DNA of 64,000 nucleotides from Nitrospirota bacterium (GCA_021825365.1 JAKAHR010000012.1:1-64000), one strand, 5' to 3'; shown: positions 8,125-17,508, numbered from the stretch's first letter. Notes: generated by a model not told the origin, from the sequence alone. Translations and numbers: made by a program.

Positions 8125-9463
8125 TGTCCTCGTTGTGGATGACGAGAAGAATATCCTGAAGGTGGTCTCCCTGACCCTCAGGGGCGGAGGGTACGACGTC
8201 GATACCGCCCGGTCTGCGGAAGAGGCGATCGAAAAGTTCAACCACAACTCCTACAGCCTCGTCATCACCGACCTGAAGCTCCCCGGCAAGTCCGGCCTCG
8301 ACCTCCTCGACTACATCAAATCGAGGGGGACCGGCATCCCGGTCATCATGATAACCGCATTCGGCACCATCGAGACGGCGATCGAGGCGATGAAAAAGGG
8401 GGCCTTCAATTACCTCACGAAACCCGTCAACCCCGACGAACTGCTGACCGTGATGAAGGAGGCGATAGAGAAGTATGAGCTGATGCGGGAGAATATCACC
8501 CTCAAGTCGGAGCTGAGGCAGAGGTACACCTTCAGCACCATCATCGGCAAGAGCGCTGCGATAGAGGAGGTCTTCGACACCATCCGCATGGTCTCCAAGA
8601 CGCAGTCGAACATCCTCATCGTCGGGGAGAGCGGCACGGGCAAGGAGCTCGTCGCCAAGGCGGTGCACTACAATTCCACCCGGGCGGAGGGCCCCTTCAT
8701 CACGATCGACTGCGCCACCATCCCCTCGGAGATCATGGAGAGCGAACTCTTCGGCCACGAAAAGGGGGCCTTCACCGGGGCTCATGAGAGAAAGATCGGG
8801 CTGCTCGAACATGCCCACAACGGGACTGTCTTTCTTGACGAGGTGGGAGAACTCGATGTCAATCTCCAGAAGAAGCTGCTGCGCTTTCTCCAGGAGAGGG
8901 AGATCCTGCGGGTCGGGGGAACGGGGAGGATCAAGCTCAATGTCCGGATCATCGCCGCAACGAACAAGGACCTGGAGGAGGAGATACAACAGAAGAGGTT
9001 TCGTGAGGACCTGTTCTACCGGCTGAACGTCGTGACGATCAAGATGCCGCCCCTCAGGGAGAGGAAGGAAGACATCCCCCTCCTGGCGAACCATTTCCTC
9101 GATCGCCTCAACCAGATCGAGGGGAAGCTGATCAACGGGTTTGAGGACAACGTGATGGCCGCCCTGATGATGCACGACTGGCCCGGGAACGTCAGGGAAC
9201 TCGAAAACGTGGTCGAACGCGCCTATGTCCTCTGCCCCAATATCACGATAAACCTCAAGTATCTTCCGGAACGGCTCATCAGCATGGCGGAGGGGAACAG
9301 GGAATCCCTGGACCAGATGAACCTGCTCGAAACGGAAAAGAGGCTGATCGTCAAGGCGCTGAACGGGACGTCGTGGAACCAGAGCAAGGCTGCCGAGGTG
9401 CTCGGCATAACCCGGAAACAGCTCAGGACGAAGATGCAGCACCACAATCTGCTGCCCGCATAA
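8111..9463 (+). CDS. Sigma54-dependent response regulator (NtrC family)
   Basis: About 450 residues: receiver domain (VLVVDDEKN; phospho-acceptor Asp in SLVITDLKLPG), AAA+ domain with Walker A GESGTGKE, the sigma54-contact loop GAFTGA, Walker B VFLDEVGEL, and a C-terminal Fis-type helix-turn-helix (WNQSKAAEVLGITRKQL). It activates transcription at sigma54 promoters when phosphorylated, presumably by the kinase encoded just upstream. Two in-frame ATGs exist (8105 and 8111); AAGGTGG is better spaced for 8111. The gene starts inside the end of the kinase gene. Target genes are not evident; I did not find a convincing GG-N10-GC promoter in the window. Confidence 0.95.
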   Translation: MQRHNVLVVDDEKNILKVVSLTLRGGGYDVDTARSAEEAIEKFNHNSYSLVITDLKLPGKSGLDLLDYIKSRGTGIPVIMITAFGTIETAIEAMKKGAFNYLTKPVNPDELLTVMKEAIEKYELMRENITLKSELRQRYTFSTIIGKSAAIEEVFDTIRMVSKTQSNILIVGESGTGKELVAKAVHYNSTRAEGPFITIDCATIPSEIMESELFGHEKGAFTGAHERKIGLLEHAHNGTVFLDEVGELDVNLQKKLLRFLQEREILRVGGTGRIKLNVRIIAATNKDLEEEIQQKRFREDLFYRLNVVTIKMPPLRERKEDIPLLANHFLDRLNQIEGKLINGFEDNVMAALMMHDWPGNVRELENVVERAYVLCPNITINLKYLPERLISMAEGNRESLDQMNLLETEKRLIVKALNGTSWNQSKAAEVLGITRKQLRTKMQHHNLLPA

Positions 9464-9521
9464 GCCCCCGTGTCGCCCGAGGCCCCTCTGCCGGGCCGAA
9501 GTTGCAAAACCCGCGGTGTAT

Positions 9522-10646
9522 ATGGAAAATGATAGTACCGTGAAAAAGGGCGCTGTCATATTCCTTATGGCGATCATCCTCTGCGGCCATGCGTTGGCCC
9601 AGAGGGCGGTCGAGGTCAGCCTGCGGTTCAGCAGGCAGGAGACCGCGGTGCGCGTTGTCTTTGAATCGGACGAGGATACGATCAGGAAGGCCTTTTTCAC
9701 CGCAAACCCCGCATCAGTCAGGATCGATTTTCCGACCCGGGTAGAGTTGAAGATGCAGAACGACTTTCCCTTCGAACTGGTGCGCAGGGACAAGGCGGTG
9801 GTGATGAACCTCAGGGACGTGACGGATGTCAGGGCATACCGGCTCACCGCCCCCTCCAGGATCGTCATTGATATAAAGACATCGGTGAAGACGCAGAAAG
9901 AACCCCTGAAACCGGAGCAGAAGCCCGGCCAGCCGCAGGCGATCCAGCCCGGCCAGAAGCCCCTGCAGCCCCCTGTGGCCCAACAGCCGGCCGCTGCCGC
10001 CCCGAAAGGTCCGCCGGGCCAGAAGCCCCAGGAGCCTTCACCCGCGAAGGCGGCGGAACAGCCATTGACCGCGGACAAGGGGAAGAAGGTGAAGATCGTG
10101 ATGATCGACGCGGGCCACGGCGGGTACGACAGTGGCATCGTCGGGGGGGATGCAAAAGAAAAAGACGTGAACCTGTCCCTTGCCAAGGACCTGTACACCG
10201 TCCTTGTGAAGAAAGGATACACCGTTTATATGACCCGCAAGGTCGACCAGCCGTCGTCCCTGACGGAGCGGATCAACTTTGCCGGCAGCAAGAACCAGGA
10301 GGTCTTCATCAGCATCCATGCATCCTCGTCAGAGCGGTTCGCCGTCTATACGGCGACCGGCGATGAACAGGGTGCCGACGCGGTGAAACTGTACAGCACC
10401 GTCTCGCGCCAAAACAGGCACCTCGCCAGGAGCAGGAACCTGGCAAAGGTCCTCGCGAACTCCCTCAGGGCCGACTTCGGGTCGGACGTTGCCCAGAGGG
10501 AACTCCCCCTGCCGATACTCTCTACCATGAACGCCACAGCCGTGATGATCGATTATCCCTCTGTCAGGGCCTATGCCTCCGATGTGAAACTGAGGGAGAA
10601 GTTCATCAGCTCCGTTATGAAGGGGATAGCCGGCCATGAGCAGTAA
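9522..10646 (+). CDS. N-acetylmuramoyl-L-alanine amidase (Amidase_3) with AMIN-like N-terminus
   Basis: The start is uncertain: ATG 9522 is used, but GTG 9516 and GTG 9540 are possible, the last giving a compact signal peptide beginning KKGAVIFLMAI. After the signal comes an AMIN-like beta-rich region (about 30-125), a Pro/Gln-rich linker (about 130-190) and an Amidase_3 domain. Zinc ligands are visible as His in IDAGHGGYDSG, Glu in KEKDVNL and His in FISIHASS. The usual C-terminal catalytic Glu (VEIGFLSN-type segment) appears as Asp in TAVMIDYPSVRAY, a noteworthy change. It cleaves the MurNAc-L-Ala bond in peptidoglycan if active. It overlaps the next gene by 11 bases. Confidence 0.88.
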   Translation: MENDSTVKKGAVIFLMAIILCGHALAQRAVEVSLRFSRQETAVRVVFESDEDTIRKAFFTANPASVRIDFPTRVELKMQNDFPFELVRRDKAVVMNLRDVTDVRAYRLTAPSRIVIDIKTSVKTQKEPLKPEQKPGQPQAIQPGQKPLQPPVAQQPAAAAPKGPPGQKPQEPSPAKAAEQPLTADKGKKVKIVMIDAGHGGYDSGIVGGDAKEKDVNLSLAKDLYTVLVKKGYTVYMTRKVDQPSSLTERINFAGSKNQEVFISIHASSSERFAVYTATGDEQGADAVKLYSTVSRQNRHLARSRNLAKVLANSLRADFGSDVAQRELPLPILSTMNATAVMIDYPSVRAYASDVKLREKFISSVMKGIAGHEQ

Positions 10647-11232
10647 GAAGGTCCTGATAACCATCGCGTCCCTCGTTCTCGTACTGACGGCGATGGCTGG
10701 CGGCTATCTTCTCCTGCAGCGGTACAGACCGCTCGAAAAACCGGCTGTAACCGAAGGCCCGGGAGAGAGCCTGTCTCCTGAGCCGGAGGACATTTCGAGC
10801 TTCAGGATCTATTACCCTGTTGACAACACCCTGCAGGTCATCGAAAAACGGGTCCGCCGGAGGTCTAAACAGGCGGCAGCGGCGGAGGCGCTGATGGAGG
10901 AGTTCTTCAAGGGGCCGGGCGGCGGCCTGTCATCGGCCGTCCCCCCGAACGTCAAGGTCCTGGGCGTATATCGCGATGCTGCACAAATACTGTACGTTGA
11001 CCTTTCCGATGAACTGCGAAGGAATTTCCAGGGAGACGCGCTTGCCGAATACCTGGTGCTGAAGGGCATCTATGAGAGTCTCATGGCAAACCTGCAGGAG
11101 GTCCAGGACGTCAAGGTCCTCGTCGAAGGCAAGGAGATGGAGTCGATGGGAGGTCATTTCTATCTGAAGTTTCCCCTCAGGGGCATTGTATCGTCAGAGG
11201 TCAGGGCTGAGGAAAAGGGTTCCCGTGAGTAA
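10636..11232 (+). CDS. GerMN-domain membrane protein
   Basis: 198 residues with an N-terminal membrane anchor or signal (about 5-25, VLITIASLVLVLTAMAGGYLL), then a short linker and a GerMN domain covering roughly residues 55-180. Hallmarks are the YYPVD strand, EALMEEFFKGP, PPNVKVLGV and LYVDLSDELRRNF. GerMN domains occur in spore germination protein GerM and in envelope proteins of non-sporulating bacteria; the ligand is thought to be wall-related. The overlap with the amidase gene upstream and closeness to murI support a cell-wall function. The organism need not sporulate. Confidence 0.85.
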   Translation: MSSKKVLITIASLVLVLTAMAGGYLLLQRYRPLEKPAVTEGPGESLSPEPEDISSFRIYYPVDNTLQVIEKRVRRRSKQAAAAEALMEEFFKGPGGGLSSAVPPNVKVLGVYRDAAQILYVDLSDELRRNFQGDALAEYLVLKGIYESLMANLQEVQDVKVLVEGKEMESMGGHFYLKFPLRGIVSSEVRAEEKGSRE

Positions 11233-12040
11233 CCGGGACATCCCCATCGGAATCTTCGACTCCGGCATCGGCGGCCTGACGGTCCTGAAGGAGATCGCCC
11301 GGGAGCTGCCTTCAGAGAGCACCATCTACCTCGGCGATACGGCGCGGGTCCCCTACGGCATACGGTCTCCCGAGACGGTCTCCCGGTACTCTTTCGAAAA
11401 TACCCGCTTTCTCTATTCCCGCGGCATAAAACTCCTCGTCGTCGCCTGCAACACCGTCTCCTCCATCAGTCTGGATGCGATCCGCGAGACGGTCAGTATA
11501 CCGGTTGTGGGCGTGATCGAGCCCGGCGCCAAGGCCGCTGTGGCCGCCACCCGGAACAAAAAGGTGGGCGTCATCGGGACCGCCGCGACGATCAGAAGCA
11601 GCTCCTATACAAAGGCGATCCAGGCGATGGACGCGACCGTGGAGGTGTTCGGTCTTGCCTGCCCCCTGTTCGTGCCGCTGGTGGAAGAGGGCTGGACAGA
11701 GGGAATGGTCGTCGAGCTGACGGCAGAACGCTATCTGAAGGAACTAAAGCAGAAGGGGATCGATACCCTTGTCCTCGGCTGCACCCATTACCCTCTTTTG
11801 AAGGAAGTGCTGGCGCGGGTGATGGGAGGCGGGGTCAGGCTGATCGACTCCGCGATAGAGACAGCCCGCGAAATCCGTGCTATTCTGGAAGCAGGCTCCC
11901 TGGCGAGGCAGAAGAAAGACCCTCTGACCCGGGAGTTTTATGTTACCGACTCGCCGGACAAGTTTCTGGAAGTGGGAGAACGCTTCCTCGGCAGCAGGAT
12001 GGAATTCATCAGAAAGATAGAACTCGAATCGGAGGTATGA
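11225..12040 (+). CDS. murI: Glutamate racemase
   Basis: The GTG at 11225 is chosen: it gives a 271-residue protein beginning [22 protein letters not shown], the family's N-terminus, with GAGGAAAAGGG upstream. The two catalytic cysteines are present in VVACNTVSS and [11 protein letters not shown], and the PYGIRSPE segment is conserved. The enzyme interconverts L- and D-glutamate in the cytoplasm, supplying D-Glu for peptidoglycan. It overlaps the GerMN gene (8 bases) and the rph gene (4 bases, ATGA), so it sits in a tightly coupled operon with wall-associated genes. Confidence 0.96.
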   Translation: MSNRDIPIGIFDSGIGGLTVLKEIARELPSESTIYLGDTARVPYGIRSPETVSRYSFENTRFLYSRGIKLLVVACNTVSSISLDAIRETVSIPVVGVIEPGAKAAVAATRNKKVGVIGTAATIRSSSYTKAIQAMDATVEVFGLACPLFVPLVEEGWTEGMVVELTAERYLKELKQKGIDTLVLGCTHYPLLKEVLARVMGGGVRLIDSAIETAREIRAILEAGSLARQKKDPLTREFYVTDSPDKFLEVGERFLGSRMEFIRKIELESEV

Positions 12041-12774
12041 TCGTGCGTCGGGACGGAAGAAAAAACAACGAGATGAGGCCGCTGAAGATAACGCGGAACT
12101 TCATCGATTCTGCAGAAGGGTCTGTGCTGATCGAACTGGGAAGGACTAGGGTCATCTGCACCGCCTCGGTCGACGAGAAGGTGCCTCCGTTTCTCAAGGA
12201 CCAGAACAGGGGTTGGGTGACCGCGGAATATGCGATGCTGCCGCGGGCTACGCAGGTGCGCACCCTGAGGGAATCTTCGGCCGGACGGGTCAGCGGCAGG
12301 ACCCACGAGATTCAGCGTCTCATCGGGAGATCGTTACGGTCCGTCACCAATATGGAACTCCTCGGCCAGCGGACCTGCTGGATAGACTGCGACGTGATCC
12401 AGGCGGACGGCGGAACGCGGACCGCGTCCATCACCGGAGCCTTCATCTGCCTTGCGGATGCGGTGGGGGTACTCCTCCGCAGGGGGGTCATCCAGAAGAA
12501 CCCCCTCAAGGACTACCTGGCAGCGGTCAGTGTGGGAGTTGTCGACGGCAAACCGGTCCTCGACCTCTCCTACGAAGAGGATTCGTCCGCCGATGTCGAC
12601 ATGAACATGGTGATGACCGGAAGCGGGCTGCTGGTAGAGATCCAGGGCACTGCGGAAGGCCTGCCCTTCTCCCGGGATGCCCTCGACCAGCTCATTATGC
12701 TCTCCCAGGAGGGCATCGGACAACTCGTCTCCAGACAGAGGGAACTCCTGGATATCGCCTCGGTCAGCGTTTGA
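12037..12774 (+). CDS. rph: Ribonuclease PH
   Basis: 245 residues, normal length for RNase PH. Recognisable segments are [15 protein letters not shown] at the start, [19 protein letters not shown], the [15 protein letters not shown] segment, [15 protein letters not shown] and the phosphate-binding [16 protein letters not shown], with a [10 protein letters not shown] segment near the end. The enzyme trims tRNA 3' ends by phosphorolysis. The ATG overlaps the murI stop codon (ATGA), so translation is probably coupled. Frequent bacterial neighbours such as an XTP/dITP pyrophosphatase gene are not here; ftsH follows after 110 bases. Confidence 0.97.
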   Translation: MIVRRDGRKNNEMRPLKITRNFIDSAEGSVLIELGRTRVICTASVDEKVPPFLKDQNRGWVTAEYAMLPRATQVRTLRESSAGRVSGRTHEIQRLIGRSLRSVTNMELLGQRTCWIDCDVIQADGGTRTASITGAFICLADAVGVLLRRGVIQKNPLKDYLAAVSVGVVDGKPVLDLSYEEDSSADVDMNMVMTGSGLLVEIQGTAEGLPFSRDALDQLIMLSQEGIGQLVSRQRELLDIASVSV

Positions 12775-12884
12775 GCTCGGCCGCCTGTCTTCCCCATCTT
12801 CTCTCCGGGGCGGGGGGCTGGAAGAAAATATCTATTTGTGTGTGGTAAAATAGCCTTTAATAACCCGTGGAGGTAACCTGACAC

Positions 12885-14693
12885 TTGAACGTATATAGAA
12901 GTCTGTTTATATGGCTGCTGATCGGCCTGATGATCATCCTGCTCTTCAACCTGCTCAACACGCCCAAAAAGACCCAGGAGGAGGTCATCTTCTCTGATTT
13001 CATGTCTAAGGTCGAGGCGGGCCAGATCGATGAGGTGACGATCAAGGAAAACGGCATCACCGGCAGGTTCAAGGACGGCACGAAGTTCAAGACCTATTAC
13101 ACGGAGTACCCGGACCTCGTCAAGGTCCTGCGGCAGCAGAACGTCAAGATCACGGTGAAACCGCCTGACCAGAACCCGTGGTACGTTAACCTCTTCTTCA
13201 CCTGGGGCCCGATCATCTTCATCGCGGTGATCTGGATCTTCTTCATGCGCCAGATGCAGACCGGCGGCAATAAGGCCCTTTCCTTCGGCAAGTCGAAGGC
13301 GCGGCTCATATCCGAAAAATCGGTGAAGATCACCTTCTCCGACGTTGCCGGCGTGGATGAGGCAAAGGGCGAGGTCCAGGAGATCATCGACTTCCTCAGA
13401 GACCCCCAGAAATTCCAGAAACTCGGAGGCAAGATCCCCAAGGGCGTGCTCCTCGTCGGGTCTCCCGGCACCGGCAAGACCCTCCTGGCGAGGGCGATTG
13501 CGGGTGAGGCGGGTGTCCCGTTTTTCAGCATCAGCGGCTCCGACTTTGTCGAGATGTTCGTTGGCGTCGGCGCCTCCCGCGTGCGGGACCTGTTCGAGCA
13601 GGCGAAGAAGAACGCGCCCTGCATCATCTTCATCGATGAGATCGACGCGGTCGGTCGCCATCGCGGAGCGGGTCTCGGCGGCGGCCACGACGAACGCGAG
13701 CAGACCCTGAACCAGCTGCTCGTCGAGATGGACGGGTTTGAAGGCAACGAAGGCGTGATCATCATCGCGGCGACAAACAGGCCGGATGTGCTCGATCCCG
13801 CGCTTCTCCGGCCCGGCAGGTTCGACCGTCAGGTCGTGGTCCCTGCGCCTGATGTAAAGGGGCGTCTTGAGATCCTCCGGGTGCATACGAGAAACATACC
13901 GGTCGATGAGAAAGTAGACCTCGAAAAAATAGCCCGCGGCACGCCCGGCTTTTCGGGCGCTGACCTCGCAAACCTCGTCAATGAGGCAGCCCTTCTGGCC
14001 GCCCGCAAATCCAAGACAAAGGTCGAAAACGCCGACTTCGAGGCGGCGAAGGACAAGGTCCTGATGGGTGTTGAACGCAAGAGCATGATCATCAGCGATG
14101 AGGAGAAGAAAAATACCGCCTATCACGAGGCGGGTCATGCCCTCGTGGCGAAACTCACTCCCGGCACCGACCCGATCCACAAGGTAAGCATCATCCCCCG
14201 GGGAAGGGCCCTGGGCGTCACCCAGCAGCTCCCGATCGATGACCGTTACACCTATTCGCGGGACTATCTCACGAAGACCCTCCAGGTCCTTATGGGCGGC
14301 CGGGTTGCCGAAGAACTCGCCCTGCACCACATGACGACCGGCGCGGGGAATGACATCGAGCGCGCGACCGAGCTTGCCCGGAGGATGGTCACCGAATGGG
14401 GCATGTCCGAGCGTCTCGGTCCCCTCACCTTCGGCAAGAAGGACGAACAGATATTCCTCGGCAGGGAGATCGCCAAGCACAAGGACTACAGCGAGAAGAC
14501 CTCTGAGGAGATCGACGACGAGGTCAAGCGGCTGGTCCTGGATGCATACGCGGTCGCCAAGAAACTCCTGCAGGAACGGTTTGCGCTCCTCGACACCTTC
14601 GCAAAACAGCTCCTCGACAAGGAGACGATGGATGGGGCGGAGATCGAAAATATGATCCAGGAGTTTGACTCAAACGCGCCGGTGCAGGCCTGA
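12885..14693 (+). CDS. ftsH: ATP-dependent zinc metalloprotease FtsH
   Basis: 602 residues. A TTG start at 12885 follows GTGGAGGTAACC. Two membrane spans (about 5-24 and 105-127) flank the periplasmic part. The AAA+ domain has Walker A GSPGTGKT, Walker [13 protein letters not shown] and the second region of homology [20 protein letters not shown]. The zinc protease motif HEAGH is at residues 414-418, with a downstream Glu/Asp-rich segment. FtsH is an inner-membrane hexamer degrading misfolded and regulatory proteins. The 110-bp gap before it probably holds its promoter (TAAAAT near 12847 is a possible -10 element). Confidence 0.98.
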   Translation: MNVYRSLFIWLLIGLMIILLFNLLNTPKKTQEEVIFSDFMSKVEAGQIDEVTIKENGITGRFKDGTKFKTYYTEYPDLVKVLRQQNVKITVKPPDQNPWYVNLFFTWGPIIFIAVIWIFFMRQMQTGGNKALSFGKSKARLISEKSVKITFSDVAGVDEAKGEVQEIIDFLRDPQKFQKLGGKIPKGVLLVGSPGTGKTLLARAIAGEAGVPFFSISGSDFVEMFVGVGASRVRDLFEQAKKNAPCIIFIDEIDAVGRHRGAGLGGGHDEREQTLNQLLVEMDGFEGNEGVIIIAATNRPDVLDPALLRPGRFDRQVVVPAPDVKGRLEILRVHTRNIPVDEKVDLEKIARGTPGFSGADLANLVNEAALLAARKSKTKVENADFEAAKDKVLMGVERKSMIISDEEKKNTAYHEAGHALVAKLTPGTDPIHKVSIIPRGRALGVTQQLPIDDRYTYSRDYLTKTLQVLMGGRVAEELALHHMTTGAGNDIERATELARRMVTEWGMSERLGPLTFGKKDEQIFLGREIAKHKDYSEKTSEEIDDEVKRLVLDAYAVAKKLLQERFALLDTFAKQLLDKETMDGAEIENMIQEFDSNAPVQA

Positions 14694-14704
14694 CCGCCTG
14701 ATCG

Positions 14705-15562
14705 TTGAAGATCTCCTGGAATAACTTCTCGCTGGACTTCTCCCGGAAGACCCACCTCATGGGCATCCTCAACGTCACCCCGGATTCATTCTCCGACGGC
14801 GGCCTCCATTTCGACAGATCAGCGGCAGTCGACCACGGCCTCCGTATGGTGGACGAAGGGGCCGACATCATCGACATAGGGGGCGAGTCCACCCGGCCGG
14901 GATCCGATGCAGTCCCCCTCGAAGAGGAGCTCCGCCGCACCATCCCGGTCATCGAAGAGCTGGCAAAGAGGGTCCCGGTGCCGGTCTCGATCGATACCTA
15001 TAAGGCCGAGGTCGCGCGAAGGGCGATGGATGCCGGGGCCTCGATGGTCAACGATGTCAGCGGCCTGCGGTTTGACGCCTCCATGCCGGGCCTGGTCGCC
15101 TCCCGCAGGGTCCCGGTTGTCATCATGCACATCAAGGGGACGCCGAAGTCCATGCAGGCGAACCCCCTGTACGAAGCCCTTATCCCGGAGGTCATGGACT
15201 ACCTCAGAACAAGCATGCGGATCGCCCGTAATTCCGGTATCAGGGACGAGATGATCATCATCGACCCGGGCATCGGCTTTGGCAAGACCTTTGACCACAA
15301 CCTGGAGATCATCAACAACCTCGATCAGTTTCTTCCCCTCGAAAAACCGATCCTCATCGGTCCCTCCCGCAAGGCCTTCATCGGGAAGATCCTCGGCGAT
15401 GCCCCTGCCCCCGGGAGGCTGGAAGGCACCGCGGCGGCGGTTGCGATATCGGTCATCAAGGGGGCAAGCATCGTCCGCGCCCACGATGTGAAGGAGATGG
15501 CAAAGGTGATACGGGTGGCTGATGCGATAAAGAGGGAGAAGGCCGTACTGTCTTACTTGTAG
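14705..15562 (+). CDS. folP: Dihydropteroate synthase
   Basis: 285 residues with a TTG start close behind ftsH; no strong Shine-Dalgarno is visible, so coupling to ftsH is likely. Motifs are MGILNVTPDSFSDGG, DIGGESTRPGS, SIDTYKAEVARRA, NDVSGLR, IDPGIGFGKTFDHNL and GPSRKAFIG, covering the pterin and p-aminobenzoate sites. The enzyme joins dihydropterin pyrophosphate and p-aminobenzoate in folate synthesis. Its last 10 bases overlap the convergent nuclease gene. A diadenylate cyclase gene often follows ftsH-folP in related genomes; it does not here, although a DAC-like protein is encoded at the far end of the window. Confidence 0.97.
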   Translation: MKISWNNFSLDFSRKTHLMGILNVTPDSFSDGGLHFDRSAAVDHGLRMVDEGADIIDIGGESTRPGSDAVPLEEELRRTIPVIEELAKRVPVPVSIDTYKAEVARRAMDAGASMVNDVSGLRFDASMPGLVASRRVPVVIMHIKGTPKSMQANPLYEALIPEVMDYLRTSMRIARNSGIRDEMIIIDPGIGFGKTFDHNLEIINNLDQFLPLEKPILIGPSRKAFIGKILGDAPAPGRLEGTAAAVAISVIKGASIVRAHDVKEMAKVIRVADAIKREKAVLSYL

Positions 15563-16101
15563 CGCGGGTGCTTCCTGCGGAATTCCTCGGGCCGTTCCCT
15601 GATGCCGTCTCTTCCCCAGATGCCGATCTGCTTTTGTCTCGCCTCCTGCTGGACCGCGGTAAACCGGTCCGCGTACCGCACGTTGGGCGGGAAGGTGAAC
15701 AGTACCGCGTACCCTGCCCGCAGCATCTCTTCGTTGGCGAGTCTGCCGTCCGCCAGCCTCACATAGGCAAGGTGGCGACCATACTTGTCCAGCCGTTCGA
15801 CATCGTATTCGAGAGTCACATGCCGGGATGACGAGGCGACGAGCTTGTTGAGGTAGTCCTTTGCCCTGTCTCCCCAGGGCCGCTGCAGCAGCTCAGGGGC
15901 ATCAATGCCGATGAGCCTGACCCGTTCGTTGTGCCTGCCGATGACGACGGTAAGGGTGTCGCCGTCGTTCACCTTGAGGACCCTGACGCTGTTCTCCGGA
16001 CGCTTCCAGCCCTCGCTCAGCAGCCGCCCGCCGAACCCGTACAGGAGGGAAGCGACCGTCAGCACGCCGACAACCAGTATTTTCATCGCCCTGCGCGACA
16101 T
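15553..16101 (-). CDS. Secreted thermonuclease (SNase) family protein
   Basis: 182 residues with an N-terminal hydrophobic signal or anchor (ILVVGVLTVASLLYGFGG) and a staphylococcal-nuclease domain: VLKVNDGDTLTVVIG, RVRLIGIDAPELLQRPWGDRA, Arg/Glu active-site segments and DKYGRHLAYVRLADGRLANEEMLR (broken here only in description). The domain hydrolyses DNA and RNA with calcium in characterised enzymes. No Shine-Dalgarno precedes ATG 16101; instead TATAAT ends five bases upstream, so the message may be leaderless. A second ATG at 16086 with a weak AGGG is an alternative. The gene converges on folP with a 10-base overlap. Confidence 0.85.
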   Translation of the reverse strand: MSRRAMKILVVGVLTVASLLYGFGGRLLSEGWKRPENSVRVLKVNDGDTLTVVIGRHNERVRLIGIDAPELLQRPWGDRAKDYLNKLVASSSRHVTLEYDVERLDKYGRHLAYVRLADGRLANEEMLRAGYAVLFTFPPNVRYADRFTAVQQEARQKQIGIWGRDGIRERPEEFRRKHPRYK

Positions 16102-16106
16102 GCGGT

Positions 16107-16136
16107 ATTATAATACGGCTACGGAGATTATGGAAA
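16107..16136 (-). promoter_or_regulatory. Candidate leaderless promoter of the SNase gene
   Basis: On the minus strand TTTCCA (16131-16136), an 18-base spacer and a perfect TATAAT (16107-16112) lead to ATG at 16101 after five bases. Initiation at the normal distance would fall on or next to the start codon. The -35 match is weak and no Shine-Dalgarno is seen. Confidence 0.5.
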
Positions 16137-16145
16137 TGCCCGGGG

Positions 16146-17051
16146 CTAGTCGAAAAGCGCCCTGACGAAATCAGCCGGCACGAAGTCCTGCAGGTCTTCG
16201 ATCCCTTCGCCCACCCCGATGAGCTTTACGGGTATGTTCAGCTCCCGCTTAATGGCAAATACGATGCCGCCCTTGGCGGTGCCGTCGAGCTTGGTGAGGG
16301 CGATGCCGGTAACGCCGACCGCCTCGTTGAACAGTTCAGCCTGCCTGAGCGCGTTCTGGCCGTTGGTGGCGTCCACGACGAGGAGGATCTCATGCGGAGC
16401 CCCCTGCATCGCCTTGCCGCAGACCCGCTTTACCTTCTTCAGCTCTTCCATGAGAGAGCTCTTCGTATGTAGCCGTCCGGCGGTGTCGATGATGCAGACA
16501 TCGATCGAGCGCGCCCTGGCCGCTGCGATGGCATCGAAGACGACGGCCGACGGGTCGGAGCCGCTCTGATGCTTTACGAACTGGGCCTTGCTCCGGTCGG
16601 CCCAGATCTCCAGCTGCTCGATGGCAGCGGCACGGAAGGTATCACCCGCTGCCAGCAGCACGCTGTTGCCCTGGTCCCGCAGTCTGCTCGCGAGTTTGCC
16701 GATGGTCGTGGTCTTGCCGACCCCGTTTACCCCCACCGCGAGGATCACGAAAGGTTTTTCTCCAAAGGGCACAAGGGGCTGCGCCGCTCCCAGCATCGAG
16801 ACCATCTCCTGCCGCAGAAACTCCCTGACCGAGCCCGCCTCCCTGAACTCGCCTTTCCTTGACTGCTCCCTGAGGTGGCCGACTATATCCGCGGCGCTCT
16901 GGGCCCCCAGATCCGAAAGGATCAGGGTCTCTTCCAGTTCCTCGAGGCTCTCCTCGTCGATCGGCCTGTTACTGAAGATGGATTCGACCTTCTCGACGAA
17001 CCCCTTCTTCGTCTTGCTCAACCCTTCCTTCAGCCTGTCAAAAAATCCCAT
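16146..17051 (-). CDS. ftsY: Signal recognition particle receptor FtsY
   Basis: ATG 17051 follows GAGGAGTGATC and gives 301 residues. The compact form has a short N domain and no long acidic A domain. GTPase motifs are GVNGVGKTTTIGKLA (P-loop), DTFRAAAIEQL, DTAGRLHTKSSLMEEL (G3), TKLDGTAKGG (G4) and GVGEGIEDLQDF. It docks SRP-ribosome complexes at the membrane for co-translational insertion. The gene is 23 bp downstream of the DUF2318 lipoprotein gene, so they may share a transcript. Confidence 0.97.
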   Translation of the reverse strand: MGFFDRLKEGLSKTKKGFVEKVESIFSNRPIDEESLEELEETLILSDLGAQSAADIVGHLREQSRKGEFREAGSVREFLRQEMVSMLGAAQPLVPFGEKPFVILAVGVNGVGKTTTIGKLASRLRDQGNSVLLAAGDTFRAAAIEQLEIWADRSKAQFVKHQSGSDPSAVVFDAIAAARARSIDVCIIDTAGRLHTKSSLMEELKKVKRVCGKAMQGAPHEILLVVDATNGQNALRQAELFNEAVGVTGIALTKLDGTAKGGIVFAIKRELNIPVKLIGVGEGIEDLQDFVPADFVRALFD

Positions 17052-17074
17052 GATCACTCCTCGGTCCGAATCGA

Positions 17075-17503
17075 TTAGAAGTAGCGGCCGCCCTTGAGGA
17101 TATCCTCTATCCGGATCACATACGCCGTCTTGTCCACGGATCCCGCAAGAGTGATAGGATAACAGCTTCCGATACCGTCTTTCAAATCGCGGTGTTCATA
17201 TCCGACGTCGCAGGTCCTGCAGACGACGCGCCCGCCTTCCTTCCGGTAGCCGAGCTTCCGGGGATAGCACCGCGCGCAGGCGTCGAAATAGGAGCCTACC
17301 TCACCGCCTTCCCGCACGACAAAATAGTTTATCCCCCTGCGTCCTTCCGCGTAAAAGGTATGGAAGACGGGTATGCCCTCTTTCAGCTCTCCGAGGGGTA
17401 TGCGCACATACGTCCCGTCAGAGGGCGCCTCGGGATAAACAGGCATGCGGCTGCATCCTGAGAAGAACACGCCGATGCACACGGCGATCAGCAGAAACCT
17501 CAT
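17075..17503 (-). CDS. DUF2318-type lipoprotein with CxxC metal or Fe-S motifs
   Basis: ATG 17503 starts a lipoprotein signal (MRFLLIAVCIGVFFSGC). The mature 120-residue domain resembles DUF2318: INYFVVREGGEVGSYFDAC, then CARC, VVCRTCDVGYEH and GSCYPI, giving five or more conserved Cys residues likely to bind a metal or Fe-S centre. Characterised relatives act with membrane iron or redox systems; here no such partner is adjacent, only ftsY. A promoter of TTGATA, 18 bp, TACAAT ends five bases from the ATG and there is no Shine-Dalgarno. The gene diverges from nagZ across 61 bp. Confidence 0.8.
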   Translation of the reverse strand: MRFLLIAVCIGVFFSGCSRMPVYPEAPSDGTYVRIPLGELKEGIPVFHTFYAEGRRGINYFVVREGGEVGSYFDACARCYPRKLGYRKEGGRVVCRTCDVGYEHRDLKDGIGSCYPITLAGSVDKTAYVIRIEDILKGGRYF

Positions 17504-17508
17504 ACTGG

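Noticed and set aside
8084-10222. Very long open frame on the minus strand opposite the sigma54 regulator and amidase genes
   Set aside because: It is a GC-driven antisense shadow of two well-recognised genes; its translation has no domain signature.
12775-12830. Inverted repeat CTTCC...GGAAG after rph as a terminator
   Set aside because: Stem is imperfect and there is no T-run.
12570-14480. Long minus-strand open frame opposite rph and ftsH
   Set aside because: Antisense shadow; ftsH and rph are certain on the plus strand.
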